Origin: Sporisorium sorghi
Taxonomy: Eukaryota; Basidiomycota; Ustilaginomycetes; Ustilaginales; Ustilaginaceae
Assembly: GCA_023212695.1 (NCBI GenBank)
Contig: JALCCG010000001.1
Coordinates: 62,001-126,000 of the forward strand
DNA length: 64,000 nucleotides
Direction: 5' to 3'
This document shows positions 53,418 to 62,397 of the stretch, one piece after another. The notes under the pieces were generated by a model that made no database searches, was not told the origin of the DNA, and saw only the letters and a list, made by a program, of their open reading frames with translations. Numbering within the stretch: position 1 is the first letter of the stretch; every line of letters begins with the position of its first letter. Position numbers and translations under genes: made by a program.

Positions 53418-54763
53418 ATGATCGCCTCCAGTTCGCCAATGAATTGGTCGATTTCTTCCTTCGTTCGCCGCTCGGTTACGGCAATCAGCATGCATCCTTG
53501 AAGCTCAGGATAGGAGACACCGAGATCATATCCGCCGATATAACCTGCACCCAGCAGCTTCGAGTTGAGCTCCTTGATGTTAGTCCCTTCTGGCAGCTTC
53601 ACTACGAATTCGTTAAAGAAGGGAGAGCTGAATGGAAGGGAGAGGGACCCATGGGATGCACGCTCAGCAGCATAATGGGATTTGCGCACATTGAGAAGAG
53701 CTGCCTCCTGCATGCCCGCTTTGCCCAGAGTGGACATATAAACGGACGCACACAAAGCGAGCAGGGCCTGGTTCGAGCAGATGTTCGACGTTGCCTTCTC
53801 GCGGCGGATATGCTGTTCGCGCGCTTGCAGGGTTAGCACGTAGCCCCGTTTTCCGTCCTGGTCAACGGTTTGACCCACAATACGACCGGGAATCCGGCGC
53901 ATCAGCGGCTCGGATACCGCAAAGAAACCGCAGGTGGGTCCACCAAGAGATGCAGGAATACCAAGCGGCTGAGCATCGCCGACCACAATGTCGGCCCCAA
54001 GGACGCCTGGAGATTCCAACAAACCAAGGGAGAGCGGATTAACGCTTAGCACAAGGAGCGATTTTTTCTCATGCACCAACGGTTCGATCGACTTCACATC
54101 TTCAATGCAGCCGAAGAAATTCGGCGATTGCAGAAGTACGGCCGCTGTATCTTCTGTAATCGCGGCAGCGAGAGCTTTTTGGTCGGTAACCCCATTCACA
54201 ATGCCGACTTCAACGACTTCCAGGTCGAGGCCATGAGCCGACGTGAGAACGATTTCCCGTGCTTCTGGATGAACAGCGCGGGAAATGACGATTTTCTTGC
54301 GTTTAGTCGCCCCGCTGGCAAGCGCTGCAGCTTCGGCAAGTGCCGTAGATCCGTCATACATGCTGGCATTCGCGACCTTCATGCCGGTCAATTCGCAGAT
54401 ATAGGATTGAAATTCAAAGATTGCTTGAAGCTCGCCCTGACTGATCTCCGGCTGGTAAGGCGTATAAGCGGTATAGAATTCGGAGCGGGAGATGACATGA
54501 TTGAGCACAACGGGAATATGGTGGTCATATAAACCGGCGCCCAGAAAGCTTGTATAGCGATCAAAATCGGCGTTGCGATCCGACAGGCTGCGCATATGCT
54601 TCAGAAGTTCCGGCTCACCCAGTCGTTTCGACATAGGGATGACTCCGTTATAACGGACAGCTTTCGGGATATCGGCAAACAGATCCTCGATCGTCTCCGC
54701 ACCGACTGCGGCAAGCATGTCGGCCTGATCTTGATCGGTCATAGGCAAGTAACGATGCTTCAT
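53414..54763 (-). CDS. gcvPA: Glycine dehydrogenase (decarboxylating) subunit 1
   Basis: Partner subunit of gcvPB, 449 residues. Blocks visible: the opening MKHRYLPMT followed by [51 protein letters not shown], and SGA-type region. It lacks the PLP Lys of the second subunit, as expected of the family, and completes the interface. GAGGAG precedes the ATG. It overlaps gcvT by ATGA and gcvPB by ATGA, so the three enzymes are made in step. Confidence 0.97.
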   Translation of the reverse strand: MKHRYLPMTDQDQADMLAAVGAETIEDLFADIPKAVRYNGVIPMSKRLGEPELLKHMRSLSDRNADFDRYTSFLGAGLYDHHIPVVLNHVISRSEFYTAYTPYQPEISQGELQAIFEFQSYICELTGMKVANASMYDGSTALAEAAALASGATKRKKIVISRAVHPEAREIVLTSAHGLDLEVVEVGIVNGVTDQKALAAAITEDTAAVLLQSPNFFGCIEDVKSIEPLVHEKKSLLVLSVNPLSLGLLESPGVLGADIVVGDAQPLGIPASLGGPTCGFFAVSEPLMRRIPGRIVGQTVDQDGKRGYVLTLQAREQHIRREKATSNICSNQALLALCASVYMSTLGKAGMQEAALLNVRKSHYAAERASHGSLSLPFSSPFFNEFVVKLPEGTNIKELNSKLLGAGYIGGYDLGVSYPELQGCMLIAVTERRTKEEIDQFIGELEAII

Positions 54764-55872
54764 GATAAGGCAGCTCCTCTTTTGTAGAATGGTGTCTTAA
54801 CCACTCTGGCTTTTAACTTCTTACCGCGGATTTCCACCCATACCTCGGAATCCAGGCTTGTATAGGCGGTTTCGATCAGGGCCAGGCCTAGATTTCTCTT
54901 GAGCGTTGGGGACTGAGTACCGCTTGTCACTTCGCCGATGGGTTCACCTTCACTGTTGAATACAGGATAATGGGAGCGAGGAATGCCGCGGTCGATGAGT
55001 TCTATGCCGACAAGTTTACGCGGTACACCCGCATTTTTCTGCTGCTGAAGCGCTTCCCGACCGATGAAATCACCGCTGTCCAGCTTCACGAAGAAACCTA
55101 GGCTGGCTTCAAGCGGAGAAATCGTGCTTGAAAGTTCCTGCCCGTACAATGGCAATTTCGCCTCGAAGCGAAGCGTATCACGGGCACCGAGTCCAGTTGG
55201 AATGAGTCCATGAGATTGTCCAGCGGCTAACAGACCACTCCAAATGGCAGGTGCATCTGCAGCGGAGCAGTAGATTTCGAAGCCATCTTCCCCGGTGTAA
55301 CCGGTCCGGGACAGCAGAGCTGTCGCGCCGAATACTTGAGCGTTCTGAATAAAATGGAAGGAAGGAAGCTCGCTTAGTGTCTCGGAGGTAGCCTGCGCCA
55401 TGATGTTTACAGCGTCAGGCCCCTGAATTGCAATCAGCGCTGTCTCTGCGGATACATTCCGGATTATGACATCACCCGCAAGATGATCCTGAAGCCACTG
55501 GAGATCCTTGTCGATGTTGGAGGCATTCACAACCAGCATGAATTGATCCGCCGACAGTTTATAGACAAGCAGATCATCAACCGTACCACCGTTGTCGTAA
55601 CACATTAAGGTGTATTGGGCCTGACCAGCTGATAATCGGGTTACATCATTCGTAGTCATCTTCTGGATAAAGGCTTCAGCGTCTGCTCCTGTGACGATAA
55701 ATTCGCCCATATGGGAAACGTCGAACAGGCCAGCCTGCTTGCGCACAGCTTCATGCTCTTGAACAATGCCGGAAAATTGCACGGGAAGCTCCCAGCCGCC
55801 GAAGTCGATGCAGCGAGCCGAAGGAAAATCGGAATAAAGCGGGTAGAGCGGTGTACGTTGTAATGAACTCAT
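54760..55872 (-). CDS. gcvT: Glycine cleavage system T protein (aminomethyltransferase)
   Basis: Tetrahydrofolate-dependent aminomethyltransferase of 370 residues that releases ammonia from the aminomethyl-H protein and forms 5,10-methylene-THF. Landmarks: FDVSHMGEF near the N-terminus, [32 protein letters not shown] and the C-terminal [23 protein letters not shown] at 55872 has GAGGTGAAG just before it. The frame open further upstream to 56019 runs through the riboswitch and is not coding. First gene of the unit, 42 bases after the leader terminator. Confidence 0.97.
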   Translation of the reverse strand: MSSLQRTPLYPLYSDFPSARCIDFGGWELPVQFSGIVQEHEAVRKQAGLFDVSHMGEFIVTGADAEAFIQKMTTNDVTRLSAGQAQYTLMCYDNGGTVDDLLVYKLSADQFMLVVNASNIDKDLQWLQDHLAGDVIIRNVSAETALIAIQGPDAVNIMAQATSETLSELPSFHFIQNAQVFGATALLSRTGYTGEDGFEIYCSAADAPAIWSGLLAAGQSHGLIPTGLGARDTLRFEAKLPLYGQELSSTISPLEASLGFFVKLDSGDFIGREALQQQKNAGVPRKLVGIELIDRGIPRSHYPVFNSEGEPIGEVTSGTQSPTLKRNLGLALIETAYTSLDSEVWVEIRGKKLKARVVKTPFYKRGAALS

Positions 55873-55913
55873 CTCTTCACCTCTTCTAATTGGCATGATT
55901 AAAGGGGGGAACA

Positions 55914-55994
55914 CCAAAAAAAGGACAGGCAGAAGGATAACAAGACGCGCTCGAAAAAAAAGCCCGCTCATTAAATCATCCTTCTGCTCTGTCC
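55914..55994 (-). terminator. Riboswitch expression platform: leader terminator before gcvT
   Basis: The minus-strand arm GGACAGAGCAGAAGGAT (55978-55994) pairs with ATCCTTCTGCCTGTCC (55923-55938) and is followed by seven U residues. The 5' arm overlaps the last bases of the second glycine aptamer, so glycine binding should prevent the terminator: an ON switch. Confidence 0.85.
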
Positions 55995-56190
55995 TTTGTA
56001 CCTGAGAGTTACCCCACATGTCATGTTAGTATTGTGTAAAGCGTGTGTGAGTTTCCCCGTGGGTGATTCTGCATTTAGAATTCTCTCCAGAGGTGCGTCC
56101 GGTAAAGGTCCTTTTGCCTGAGAGATTCACCGTGTTACGGCTTACTCCTTCGGCGTTACCTGTCAATCCTGTTGGTAATCTCTCCCGCTA
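55987..56190 (-). promoter_or_regulatory. Tandem glycine riboswitch controlling gcvT-gcvPA-gcvPB
   Basis: Two glycine aptamers in series on the minus strand. Aptamer 1 shows GGGAGAG, CCGAAGGAG, CTCTCAGGCAAAAGGAC; aptamer 2 shows CTGGAGAG, ACGGGGAAAC, CTCTCAGG then AAAGGACAGAG. These are the paired consensus elements (GGAGAG...CTCTCAGG...AAAGGAC) of the glycine class. The aptamers are joined by a short linker, as in the cooperative form. Confidence 0.93.
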
Positions 56191-56247
56191 CCATCATCCG
56201 CGTGAAAATATATTGAGTTGTAATGATCTTCCTATGTTCTTGTGATT

Positions 56248-56278
56248 ATTATAAACGTCTTTCTCCATAAAGTGTCAA
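56248..56278 (-). promoter_or_regulatory. Promoter of the gcvT operon
   Basis: On the minus strand TTGACA (56273-56278) and TATAAT (56248-56253) with a spacer of 19 (18 if read as TTATAA). Confidence 0.7.
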
Positions 56279-56327
56279 CCTTTATTTCACTTAAATATTT
56301 TCAATGCTAAAATTTTTGTTAGATATC

Positions 56328-56356
56328 TTGACATCGCCTCGTCCCTGTTTTATTCT
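56328..56356 (+). promoter_or_regulatory. Promoter of gcvH
   Basis: TTGACA, 17-base spacer, TATTCT, about 37 bp before the first aptamer on the plus strand. Confidence 0.8.
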
Positions 56357-56392
56357 GTGGGAGAATAAGCCAATCGAATATGCGGATGACGA

Positions 56393-56600
56393 TGGATGGG
56401 AGAGACCGCCGAAAAGGGTATTGCTGCCGGGCGGCACCGAAGGAGCAAACCGTTGTGCCTGCCGGGCTGACGAGTAATCTCTCAGGTAAAAGTACCGCCA
56501 TCTGACGCAGCTCTGGAGAGTGCGCAAGCCACCCAAGGGGAAAGATAAGACCAAGGCGACACGTGGTCGATCACAAACTCTCAGGTACCGAGGACAGAGA
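56393..56600 (+). promoter_or_regulatory. Tandem glycine riboswitch controlling gcvH
   Basis: Two aptamers on the plus strand: first GGGAGAGACC, CACCGAAGGAG, ATCTCTCAGGTAAAAGTACC; second CTGGAGAG, CCCAAGGGGAAA, CTCTCAGG then CCGAGGACAGAG. The order and core motifs match the class; the linker hairpin in the first aptamer is GC-rich. Confidence 0.93.
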
Positions 56601-56601
56601 G

Positions 56602-56619
56602 AAGGCGAATGCCTTTTTT
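56602..56619 (+). terminator. Short leader terminator before gcvH
   Basis: AAGGC-GAAT-GCCTT followed by T residues, immediately after the second aptamer; its small stem makes it a suitable switch element. Confidence 0.7.
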
Positions 56620-56683
56620 GTGTTCTTTTTTTTCATTTATTCACCTTAATTTCATTTCTTTAAGAAAAGAGGAGTATCCGTAA

Positions 56684-57073
56684 ATGAGTGAAATCAGAGA
56701 GAATTTGGTGTACAGCGACGATCATGAATGGGCATTGAAGGTAGAAGGAAACGTGGTGCGCGTCGGCATTTCCGATCATGCGCAATGCCAGCTGGGCGAT
56801 ATCGTATTCGTTGAGCTGCCTGAGGCAGGTGCTGCGGTTTCCGCAGGCGATAGCATTGGTACAATTGAATCGGTTAAAACCGTATCAGAGCTGTATTCCC
56901 CTGTATCCGGAACCATTACCAAAGTGAATAATTCACTGGAAGACCAGCCGGAGCTTGTAAACGGAGAGCCGTACGAAGGTGGATGGATTATTGAGGTTGA
57001 GGTGGAAGGTGAACTGGAGGAAGCCCTCGGGAAGCTGCTGACTGCTGAAGCTTATCGTGCGAAAGTGGACTAA
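56684..57073 (+). CDS. gcvH: Glycine cleavage system H protein
   Basis: Lipoyl carrier of 129 residues that shuttles the aminomethyl group between the P and T proteins. The lipoylated Lys65 is in IGTIESVKTVSELY; the family opening YSDDHEWA and the end GGWIIEVEVE are present. ATG after AGAGGAG. It is encoded alone on the plus strand, away from gcvT-PA-PB, with its own tandem glycine riboswitch, so the carrier and enzymes respond to the same signal but are transcribed separately. The H protein is also used for lipoate relay in Bacillota, a reason for separate control. Confidence 0.97.
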   Translation: MSEIRENLVYSDDHEWALKVEGNVVRVGISDHAQCQLGDIVFVELPEAGAAVSAGDSIGTIESVKTVSELYSPVSGTITKVNNSLEDQPELVNGEPYEGGWIIEVEVEGELEEALGKLLTAEAYRAKVD

Positions 57074-57105
57074 CAATTGAACCATAATCTGGGATATTAA
57101 AACAT

Positions 57106-57160
57106 AAACAGCTGTGCGTTCGTAACGAAGGTTACGAGGTGCAGCTGTTTTAATTTTTTT
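57106..57160. terminator. Terminator after gcvH
   Basis: AAACAGCTG/CAGCTGTTT with inner CGTAAC/GTTACG, then TTAATTTTTTT; also fits the convergent EamA gene. Confidence 0.88.
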
Positions 57161-57175
57161 CTCCAAATGCTATTT

Positions 57176-58093
57176 CTAAAGCGTGTTCGACGCCAAGCGT
57201 CTTGCGCTCATGCGTGCTCGAAGTTCGGGAAGATTGATAACGACGATCCCGCCAATAATCAACAGACTGCCAAGGATTGAATAGAGTGAAATGCCTTCAG
57301 CATACAGGAGCACGCCCAGTCCCAGTGCTATAATCGGAGAAACAAACAGCCAGGTGGAAGGGAAAAACGCATTCGTTGCTTTCAGCAGCCAGGCATACAG
57401 GCTATGGCCCAGCATCGAGCCGATGATCATCAAATACAATACAGAGCCTATAGCAGGCAGGGTCAGAATATCATGCAAACGAACTTGTTCACTGAATACC
57501 GACAGAAGCAATAACGCAGCTCCGCCATACATCATCTGGACCGCATTGATCGTGATCGGCGAGATATCGGGCATGTCAAATGACAGTTTGCGGGTAGCAA
57601 GGGAGCCCACGCTATATCCGATCTCCCCGATTAAAATGACAATACAGCTCAGAATCCAAATCATATTGCTCCCCAGCACCAGATTTGGCATGATGAGCAC
57701 GCAGACCCCCGCAAAACCGACGGCGCATCCCCAATAATCGCTGCGCCGGGCTTTTTTCCTCATCACAACCGATTGGATTATCAGAATCATCATTGGACCT
57801 GTTGCCGACAGAATGGCAGCGATTCCTGAAGTAATATGCTGCTCAGCCCAGTACAGTGTTGCAAATGTCATAAACGTGCTGGTCATTCCAATCAGAATGA
57901 ACTCCTTGCGGAGGAGCAGGTTCAGCTTCACTTTACGCCGTGATATCATCCACAGGAAAATGAGTGCGCCCGCCAGAAGGAATCGAAGCCCTGCCGAGAA
58001 AAAGGGCGGCAGTCCGGCTTCAACGCCAACCTTGATGGCGAGAAACGTTGTGCTGAAAATAGCGCACATTAGCAAGTAGTTGAAAATAATCAT
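57176..58093 (-). CDS. EamA/DMT family transporter
   Basis: Ten-span transporter of 305 residues formed by two EamA repeats (SGIAAILSATGPMMILII and FPSTWLFVSPIIALGLGVLLYAEG mark the ends of each repeat). Exporter of metabolites or amino acids is typical. AAGGAGG precedes the ATG. It is divergent from a MocR-type regulator, the same arrangement as ycxC-ycxD and ydeD-ydeF of Bacillus subtilis, so its transcription is probably controlled by that protein. Confidence 0.9.
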   Translation of the reverse strand: MIIFNYLLMCAIFSTTFLAIKVGVEAGLPPFFSAGLRFLLAGALIFLWMISRRKVKLNLLLRKEFILIGMTSTFMTFATLYWAEQHITSGIAAILSATGPMMILIIQSVVMRKKARRSDYWGCAVGFAGVCVLIMPNLVLGSNMIWILSCIVILIGEIGYSVGSLATRKLSFDMPDISPITINAVQMMYGGAALLLLSVFSEQVRLHDILTLPAIGSVLYLMIIGSMLGHSLYAWLLKATNAFFPSTWLFVSPIIALGLGVLLYAEGISLYSILGSLLIIGGIVVINLPELRARMSARRLASNTL

Positions 58094-58193
58094 GCAGCAT
58101 CCTCCTTTTTCTATACTATAATGGGTAGTTAGTAGACCAGATCGCTAGAAGATAGAACAGATGTGCCAATGGTACAGATCGGGGGAAACATCT

Positions 58194-59648
58194 ATGGAAA
58201 TCACAACGGTGGGAGCTAAACATGAAAAACGGAAGCTGCAGCAATCTGTCTATGACGCTATCGTGGATGGCATAACCCAAGGTGAGTGGAAGGAACTGGA
58301 CAAGCTGCCCTCCGTGCGAGTGATGGCCGAGAGAATGAACGTTCATCGATTGACGGTGCTGAAGGCTTATCAGCAGCTGCTGGAAGATGGGATTGTTCAC
58401 GTAAAATACAAATCGGGATATTTCGTATCGGCATCGGAATCGGCAGCCGCCGATGCATCGCGAGCATCGCATCGGGACAGCCGATCATGGGATTATCAGG
58501 CCAGATCGCTGTATGTCCATCGCAGCCGGTTATCGGACATTCACAGGCAGCAAGTGGATTACCAAATGTCCGAAGCCCTGATTGATCCTGGTTTGCTGCC
58601 CAATGCCTACCTGTCCAATCATGTCAAACAAGTGTTTGATATGTATCCGAAGGTGCTGAGCACTTATTCCTCGGTGTCCGGAGATATAGAGCTGCGAGCG
58701 GAATTGGCCCGGTATTTTATGGAGAAACAAGGCATAACGGTACATCCGGAAGAACTGCTGATCACAACGGGCTCTCAACAGGCAATTGACTTGATTTCAC
58801 GTTCCTTGGTGAAAGACGGAGATCGCGTATTGATTGAACGGCCGACATACAGTCCGGCGATTGATTTGTTTGTGCAGCAGAATGTGAAGCTGCTTCCCGT
58901 CGAGATTGCGCCGCAAGGATATGATCTCGAACAGATCGAATTTCTTATGTGTACAGAGCAGCCGAAGCTGTTCTATATGAACCCTACATTTCAGAATCCC
59001 ACGGGATATACGGTTCCCGTCAGACAGCGTAAGGCGCTGGTTGAATTGGCGGAACGGTATCAATGCATTCTGGTGGAGGATGAGGTATATCACGACATCT
59101 ATTTCGGAGATCCGCCGCCGCTGCCCTTTTTTTATTACGATACCGAAGGGTATGTCATTCACATTCGAAGCTTCAGCAAATATGTGGCTCCCGGCTTGCG
59201 AATATCGGTGCTGGCTGCCCGTCCGGAGCTGATGAATGCCATTATTCCGATCAAGGCCCTTTCGGACAATGGAACGCCGCTGCTGACCCAGAAGATATTC
59301 CAGCACTATTTCTTCTCCAGCAGGCTTCAGGAGCATGTGGCTAAGCTTCGAATTGCGCTGGAGCTTCGTAAAGCCAGAATGGAGAAGCTGCTGGAGGCTA
59401 CGGATTGGCGATGGACCAGCCCGGGAGGAGGGTTGAATCTGTGGATAGAGCTCCCGAACAACGTCAACGTGGATGAGTTATTGCGGCAATGTCTTGCTGA
59501 GTCGATAGCCTTTGTTCCCGGGCGTATTTGTGATCCTCTGGATAGGATGGATTCGTGGATCAGGCTCAGTTATTCGTATATCAGTGAGATCCAGCTGGAA
59601 GAAGGCATCAGGCGTCTGATTCAGATAGCGGATCGCGTGAAGGTATAA
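58194..59648 (+). CDS. MocR/PdxR-type regulator: GntR DNA-binding domain fused to aminotransferase-like domain
   Basis: PLP-binding transcription factor of 484 residues. Residues about 10-75 are the GntR winged helix (QSVYDAIVDGITQGEWKELDKLPSVRVMAERMNVHRLTVLKAYQQL begins the pattern), and 125-480 are a fold-type I aminotransferase domain. PLP Lys is in IRSFSKYVAPGLRIS; Asp of EDEVYHDIYF and Arg at the C-terminus should bind PLP and substrate. The ATG at 58194 (GGGGGAAAC upstream) is preferred over 58161. It is divergent from an EamA transporter, its likely target. The amino-acid-like effector cannot be identified. Confidence 0.9.
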   Translation: MEITTVGAKHEKRKLQQSVYDAIVDGITQGEWKELDKLPSVRVMAERMNVHRLTVLKAYQQLLEDGIVHVKYKSGYFVSASESAAADASRASHRDSRSWDYQARSLYVHRSRLSDIHRQQVDYQMSEALIDPGLLPNAYLSNHVKQVFDMYPKVLSTYSSVSGDIELRAELARYFMEKQGITVHPEELLITTGSQQAIDLISRSLVKDGDRVLIERPTYSPAIDLFVQQNVKLLPVEIAPQGYDLEQIEFLMCTEQPKLFYMNPTFQNPTGYTVPVRQRKALVELAERYQCILVEDEVYHDIYFGDPPPLPFFYYDTEGYVIHIRSFSKYVAPGLRISVLAARPELMNAIIPIKALSDNGTPLLTQKIFQHYFFSSRLQEHVAKLRIALELRKARMEKLLEATDWRWTSPGGGLNLWIELPNNVNVDELLRQCLAESIAFVPGRICDPLDRMDSWIRLSYSYISEIQLEEGIRRLIQIADRVKV

Positions 59649-59798
59649 GAGATACACAGAATCAATGCATCTGCAATCTAGTGACAGGGCAGCAGAGTCG
59701 GCTGAGCCGGACTGAGTGGATTGAGATCATTTTTTCTTCTGTATGGTGTACAAAACATGCACCAATCTCGTGTTATGTGCAAATCGCATATAAAAAAG

Positions 59799-59898
59799 GA
59801 GATGGGCTGCCAGCATCGGAGGTATGAACTACTCATGCCGGAAGGCATGCGGCTCAGGTTATAAGCAGTCCAGCTCTTCGGAGTGGGCTGCTTTTTTG
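59799..59898 (+). promoter_or_regulatory. Structured leader with hairpins and intrinsic terminator before the catalase gene
   Basis: In the 432-bp gap before the catalase: a stem CATGCC-GGAA-GGCATG, possible GGGCTGCC/GGCTC outer pairing, then a terminator AAGCAG-N-CCA...TGG-N-CTGCTT closed by CTC-TTCG-GAG and followed by six T residues (59863-59898). It may be a small RNA or an attenuating riboswitch-like leader; I recognise no known class. The rest (59649-59798 and 59899-60080) shows no gene. Confidence 0.55.
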
Positions 59899-60080
59899 GT
59901 TAATACCGGTGGGGCTGGAACCGCTGGCGTTCATGCCATGAGCATTTTATGAAGGAATGATGAAACTGGATTCGCATTCCATTTTGCAGGGTAATTAAAT
60001 CTCGGGTTCACGAGCGGATCTGTTGCCAATCGCTGCACTCGTCAGATGCTCATCTACTACATACCAGGAGGTTCCGACAA

Positions 60081-62147
60081 ATGGACAATTCAAATTCCAA
60101 TCCGAATGCTAACAACCAGAACAAGACAAGCAAGGACCAACAGCTGGAGCAATTCACGGTAGACAATGACGGCAAGAACTTGACAACCAATCAGGGACTG
60201 AACGTCTCTGAGGATGAACATTCGCTTAAAGTTGGTGAACGCGGTCCGACATTGATGGAGGACTTTCACTTCAGGGAAAAAATGACGCATTTTGACCATG
60301 AACGAATTCCGGAGCGGATCGTGCATGCCCGCGGTTTCGGGGCACATGGTTATTTTCAGGTATATGAATCGATGAAAGACTATACAAAAGCCAAGTTCCT
60401 TCAGGATCCTTCCGTGGTCACACCGGTATTCGTCCGTTTCTCCACAGTTGCAGGTTCCAGAGGCTCAGCTGACACGGTCAGGGATGTACGCGGTTTTGCG
60501 ACCAAATTTTACACGGAAGAAGGAAATTATGATCTGGTGGGCAACAACATGCCGGTATTCTTTATTCAGGATGCGATGAAGTTTCCCGATTTCATTCATG
60601 CGGTAAAGCCGGAGCCTCATAACGAGATTCCGCAGGCCCAGTCCGCTCATGATACCTTCTGGGATTTCGTTGTTCACAACACAGAAAGTGCGCACATGAT
60701 TATGTGGGCAATGTCCGACCGCTCGCTCCCGCGAAGCTTTCGGATGATGGAGGGCTTTGGCGTGCATACCTTCCGTTTCGTGAATGAGGAGGGAAAAGCG
60801 CATTTCGTGAAATTCCACTGGAAACCGGTACTCGGCACACATTCCCTCGTATGGGACGAAACGCAGAAGCTGGCAGGGAAGGACCCCGACTTTAATCGCC
60901 GTGATCTGTGGGATGCCATCGAGTCCGGGAATTATCCGGAATATGAGTTTGGCGTGCAAATGATTCCGGAGGAGGCCGAGTTCGATTTTAACTTTGATAT
61001 CCTCGATCCGACGAAGGTATGGCCTGAAGAGATCATTCCGGTAAAAATCATCGGCAAAATGACACTGAATCGCAATACGGATAATTTCTTTGCCGAAACG
61101 GAACAAATCGCATTCCATCCGGGACATGTCGTTCCCGGTATTGATTTCACGAATGATCCACTGCTGCAAGGTCGTCTGTTCTCTTATACCGATACGCAGC
61201 TATCCCGGCTGGGCGGACCGAATTTTCATGAAATTCCGATCAACCGTTCCGTTGCGCCGGTTCACAACAACCAGCGGGATGGTATGCACCGCATGACCAT
61301 CAATAAGGGACCGGTCAGCTATCACAAGAACGGCATCGCCGGCAATACGCCGAAGCCGGTTCCGCCTGAGAAAGGCGGCTACGAGCACTATACGGAGAAG
61401 GTTGAGGGACGTAAGGTCCAAGCCCGCAGCGATAGCTTCAAGGATCACTTCAGCCAGGCGGCGATGTTCTGGAACAGTATGTCGGATGTGGAGAAAATGC
61501 ATATCGTATCTGCTTTCCAATTCGAGCTTGGCAAGGTGCAGCGGAAGGAAATCCGCCAGCAGGTCGTTGATCTGTTTGCTCATGTCGACAGTGATCTTGC
61601 AACCCGCATTTCGGAAGGCATCGGAACGATTCCTCCCCAAACCAGCGGTTCGGCTTCCAGTGAGTCTTCGCCTGCGCTGAGCATGATGAATACGGTAAAG
61701 CTGCCCTTAACGCGTAAGGTGGCTGTGCTTGCAGGTAACGGCTTCACGGACGAGTTGCCGTTTGTGTTATCCCAGCTGCAGCAAGCGGGCATCATCGCCG
61801 AAGTGGTTAGTCCGAAGCTGGGGACCATTAAGGGTAAAACCAGCGGGGAGCTGGAGGTTCAGCATTCCCTCCTCGGGGCTGATTCGGTCTTGTTTGACGC
61901 GGTGCTTGTCGCAGGGGGCGCCTTAAGCGTGTCGGAGCTCCTGACTGAGCCGAAGACTCTCGATTTTATCAAGGAAGCCTACCAGCATTTCAAGCCAATC
62001 GGCGCTATTGCGGAAGGGGCTAATCTGCTGCCATCCGCAAATGGAGAAGGTATCGTGATTGCTCAGGAGAATGAGGAGCTTAAACCGTTCGGACAAGCCT
62101 TCATGGAGGCAATCGCTGCGCATCGTCATTGGACGCGCGCTATTTAA
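60081..62147 (+). CDS. katE: Large-subunit monofunctional catalase (HPII/KatE type)
   Basis: Heme catalase of 688 residues splitting hydrogen peroxide. Catalytic His82 in RIVHARGFGAHG, Asn155 in VGNNMPVFFIQD, heme-ligand Tyr in LFSYTDTQLSRLG. After the core (to about 540) a flexible linker leads to a DJ-1/glutamine-amidotransferase-like flavodoxin domain (KVAVLAGNGFTDEL; VLVAGGAL), which defines the large clade 2 group and stabilises the tetramer. The N-terminal 20 residues are Asn/Lys-rich. AGGAGG precedes the ATG. It is monocistronic, with an unusual leader. Symbol by similarity to Bacillus catalase 2. Confidence 0.95.
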   Translation: MDNSNSNPNANNQNKTSKDQQLEQFTVDNDGKNLTTNQGLNVSEDEHSLKVGERGPTLMEDFHFREKMTHFDHERIPERIVHARGFGAHGYFQVYESMKDYTKAKFLQDPSVVTPVFVRFSTVAGSRGSADTVRDVRGFATKFYTEEGNYDLVGNNMPVFFIQDAMKFPDFIHAVKPEPHNEIPQAQSAHDTFWDFVVHNTESAHMIMWAMSDRSLPRSFRMMEGFGVHTFRFVNEEGKAHFVKFHWKPVLGTHSLVWDETQKLAGKDPDFNRRDLWDAIESGNYPEYEFGVQMIPEEAEFDFNFDILDPTKVWPEEIIPVKIIGKMTLNRNTDNFFAETEQIAFHPGHVVPGIDFTNDPLLQGRLFSYTDTQLSRLGGPNFHEIPINRSVAPVHNNQRDGMHRMTINKGPVSYHKNGIAGNTPKPVPPEKGGYEHYTEKVEGRKVQARSDSFKDHFSQAAMFWNSMSDVEKMHIVSAFQFELGKVQRKEIRQQVVDLFAHVDSDLATRISEGIGTIPPQTSGSASSESSPALSMMNTVKLPLTRKVAVLAGNGFTDELPFVLSQLQQAGIIAEVVSPKLGTIKGKTSGELEVQHSLLGADSVLFDAVLVAGGALSVSELLTEPKTLDFIKEAYQHFKPIGAIAEGANLLPSANGEGIVIAQENEELKPFGQAFMEAIAAHRHWTRAI

Positions 62148-62160
62148 CTTTGGGTATTGC

Positions 62161-62189
62161 TTGAATACAGGAATGGATTAAGGTATAAT
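62161..62189 (+). promoter_or_regulatory. Promoter of the histidine-leader/hisS transcript
   Basis: TTGAAT, 17-base spacer, TATAAT, 37 bp before the leader peptide start. Confidence 0.85.
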
Positions 62190-62226
62190 TCCCTTTAATC
62201 ATTTATGGAGTGAAGGGGATTATATC

Positions 62227-62274
62227 ATGATGAACATCCAATGGAATCAACTTCATCATCACAAGCAGCGTTAG
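62227..62274 (+). CDS. Histidine leader peptide
   Basis: A 15-codon frame, MMNIQWNQLHHHKQR, with three consecutive His codons (CAT CAT CAC, 62254-62262) and a stop at 62272-62274. AAGGGG lies eight bases before the first ATG. It sits between a good promoter and a set of mutually exclusive hairpins ending in a terminator, directly upstream of a histidyl-tRNA synthetase gene. This is the expected design of a ribosome-mediated attenuator that responds to charged tRNA-His. Confidence 0.8.
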   Translation: MMNIQWNQLHHHKQR

Positions 62275-62372
62275 CACACCTGTAACCAATCAGGGTGGGC
62301 TGACGCTGTTCGCGTTGGCCTCCCTGCCGCATAATAAGGCGCGCGGGACCAAGAGGTCCGGCGCGTTTTTTA
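62266..62372 (+). promoter_or_regulatory. Attenuator with alternative hairpins and terminator before hisS
   Basis: Segment 1 (CAGCGTTAGC, 62266-62275, overlapping the leader's end) can pair with segment 2 (GCTGACGCTG, 62299-62308). Segment 2 can instead pair with segment 3 (GCGTTGGC, 62312-62319), extended by CAGGG/CCCTG. A terminator (CGCGC-N-GGACC...GGTCC-N-GCGCG, 62340-62365) and six T residues follow. A ribosome stalled at the His codons would mask segment 1. The exact antiterminator pairing remains uncertain. Confidence 0.7.
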
Positions 62373-62397
62373 TTTTCAGAAGAAGAAAGGATGATCT

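Noticed and set aside
55873..56019. Upstream extension of the gcvT reading frame
   Set aside because: This stretch is the riboswitch terminator and aptamer; the true start has its own ribosome site at 55872.
62285..62320. AGGGTGG near 62292 as a T-box antiterminator
   Set aside because: The T-box core (AGGGTGGNACCGCG) is not completed, and no specifier stem or AGTA-type elements were found. The HHH leader explains the region better.
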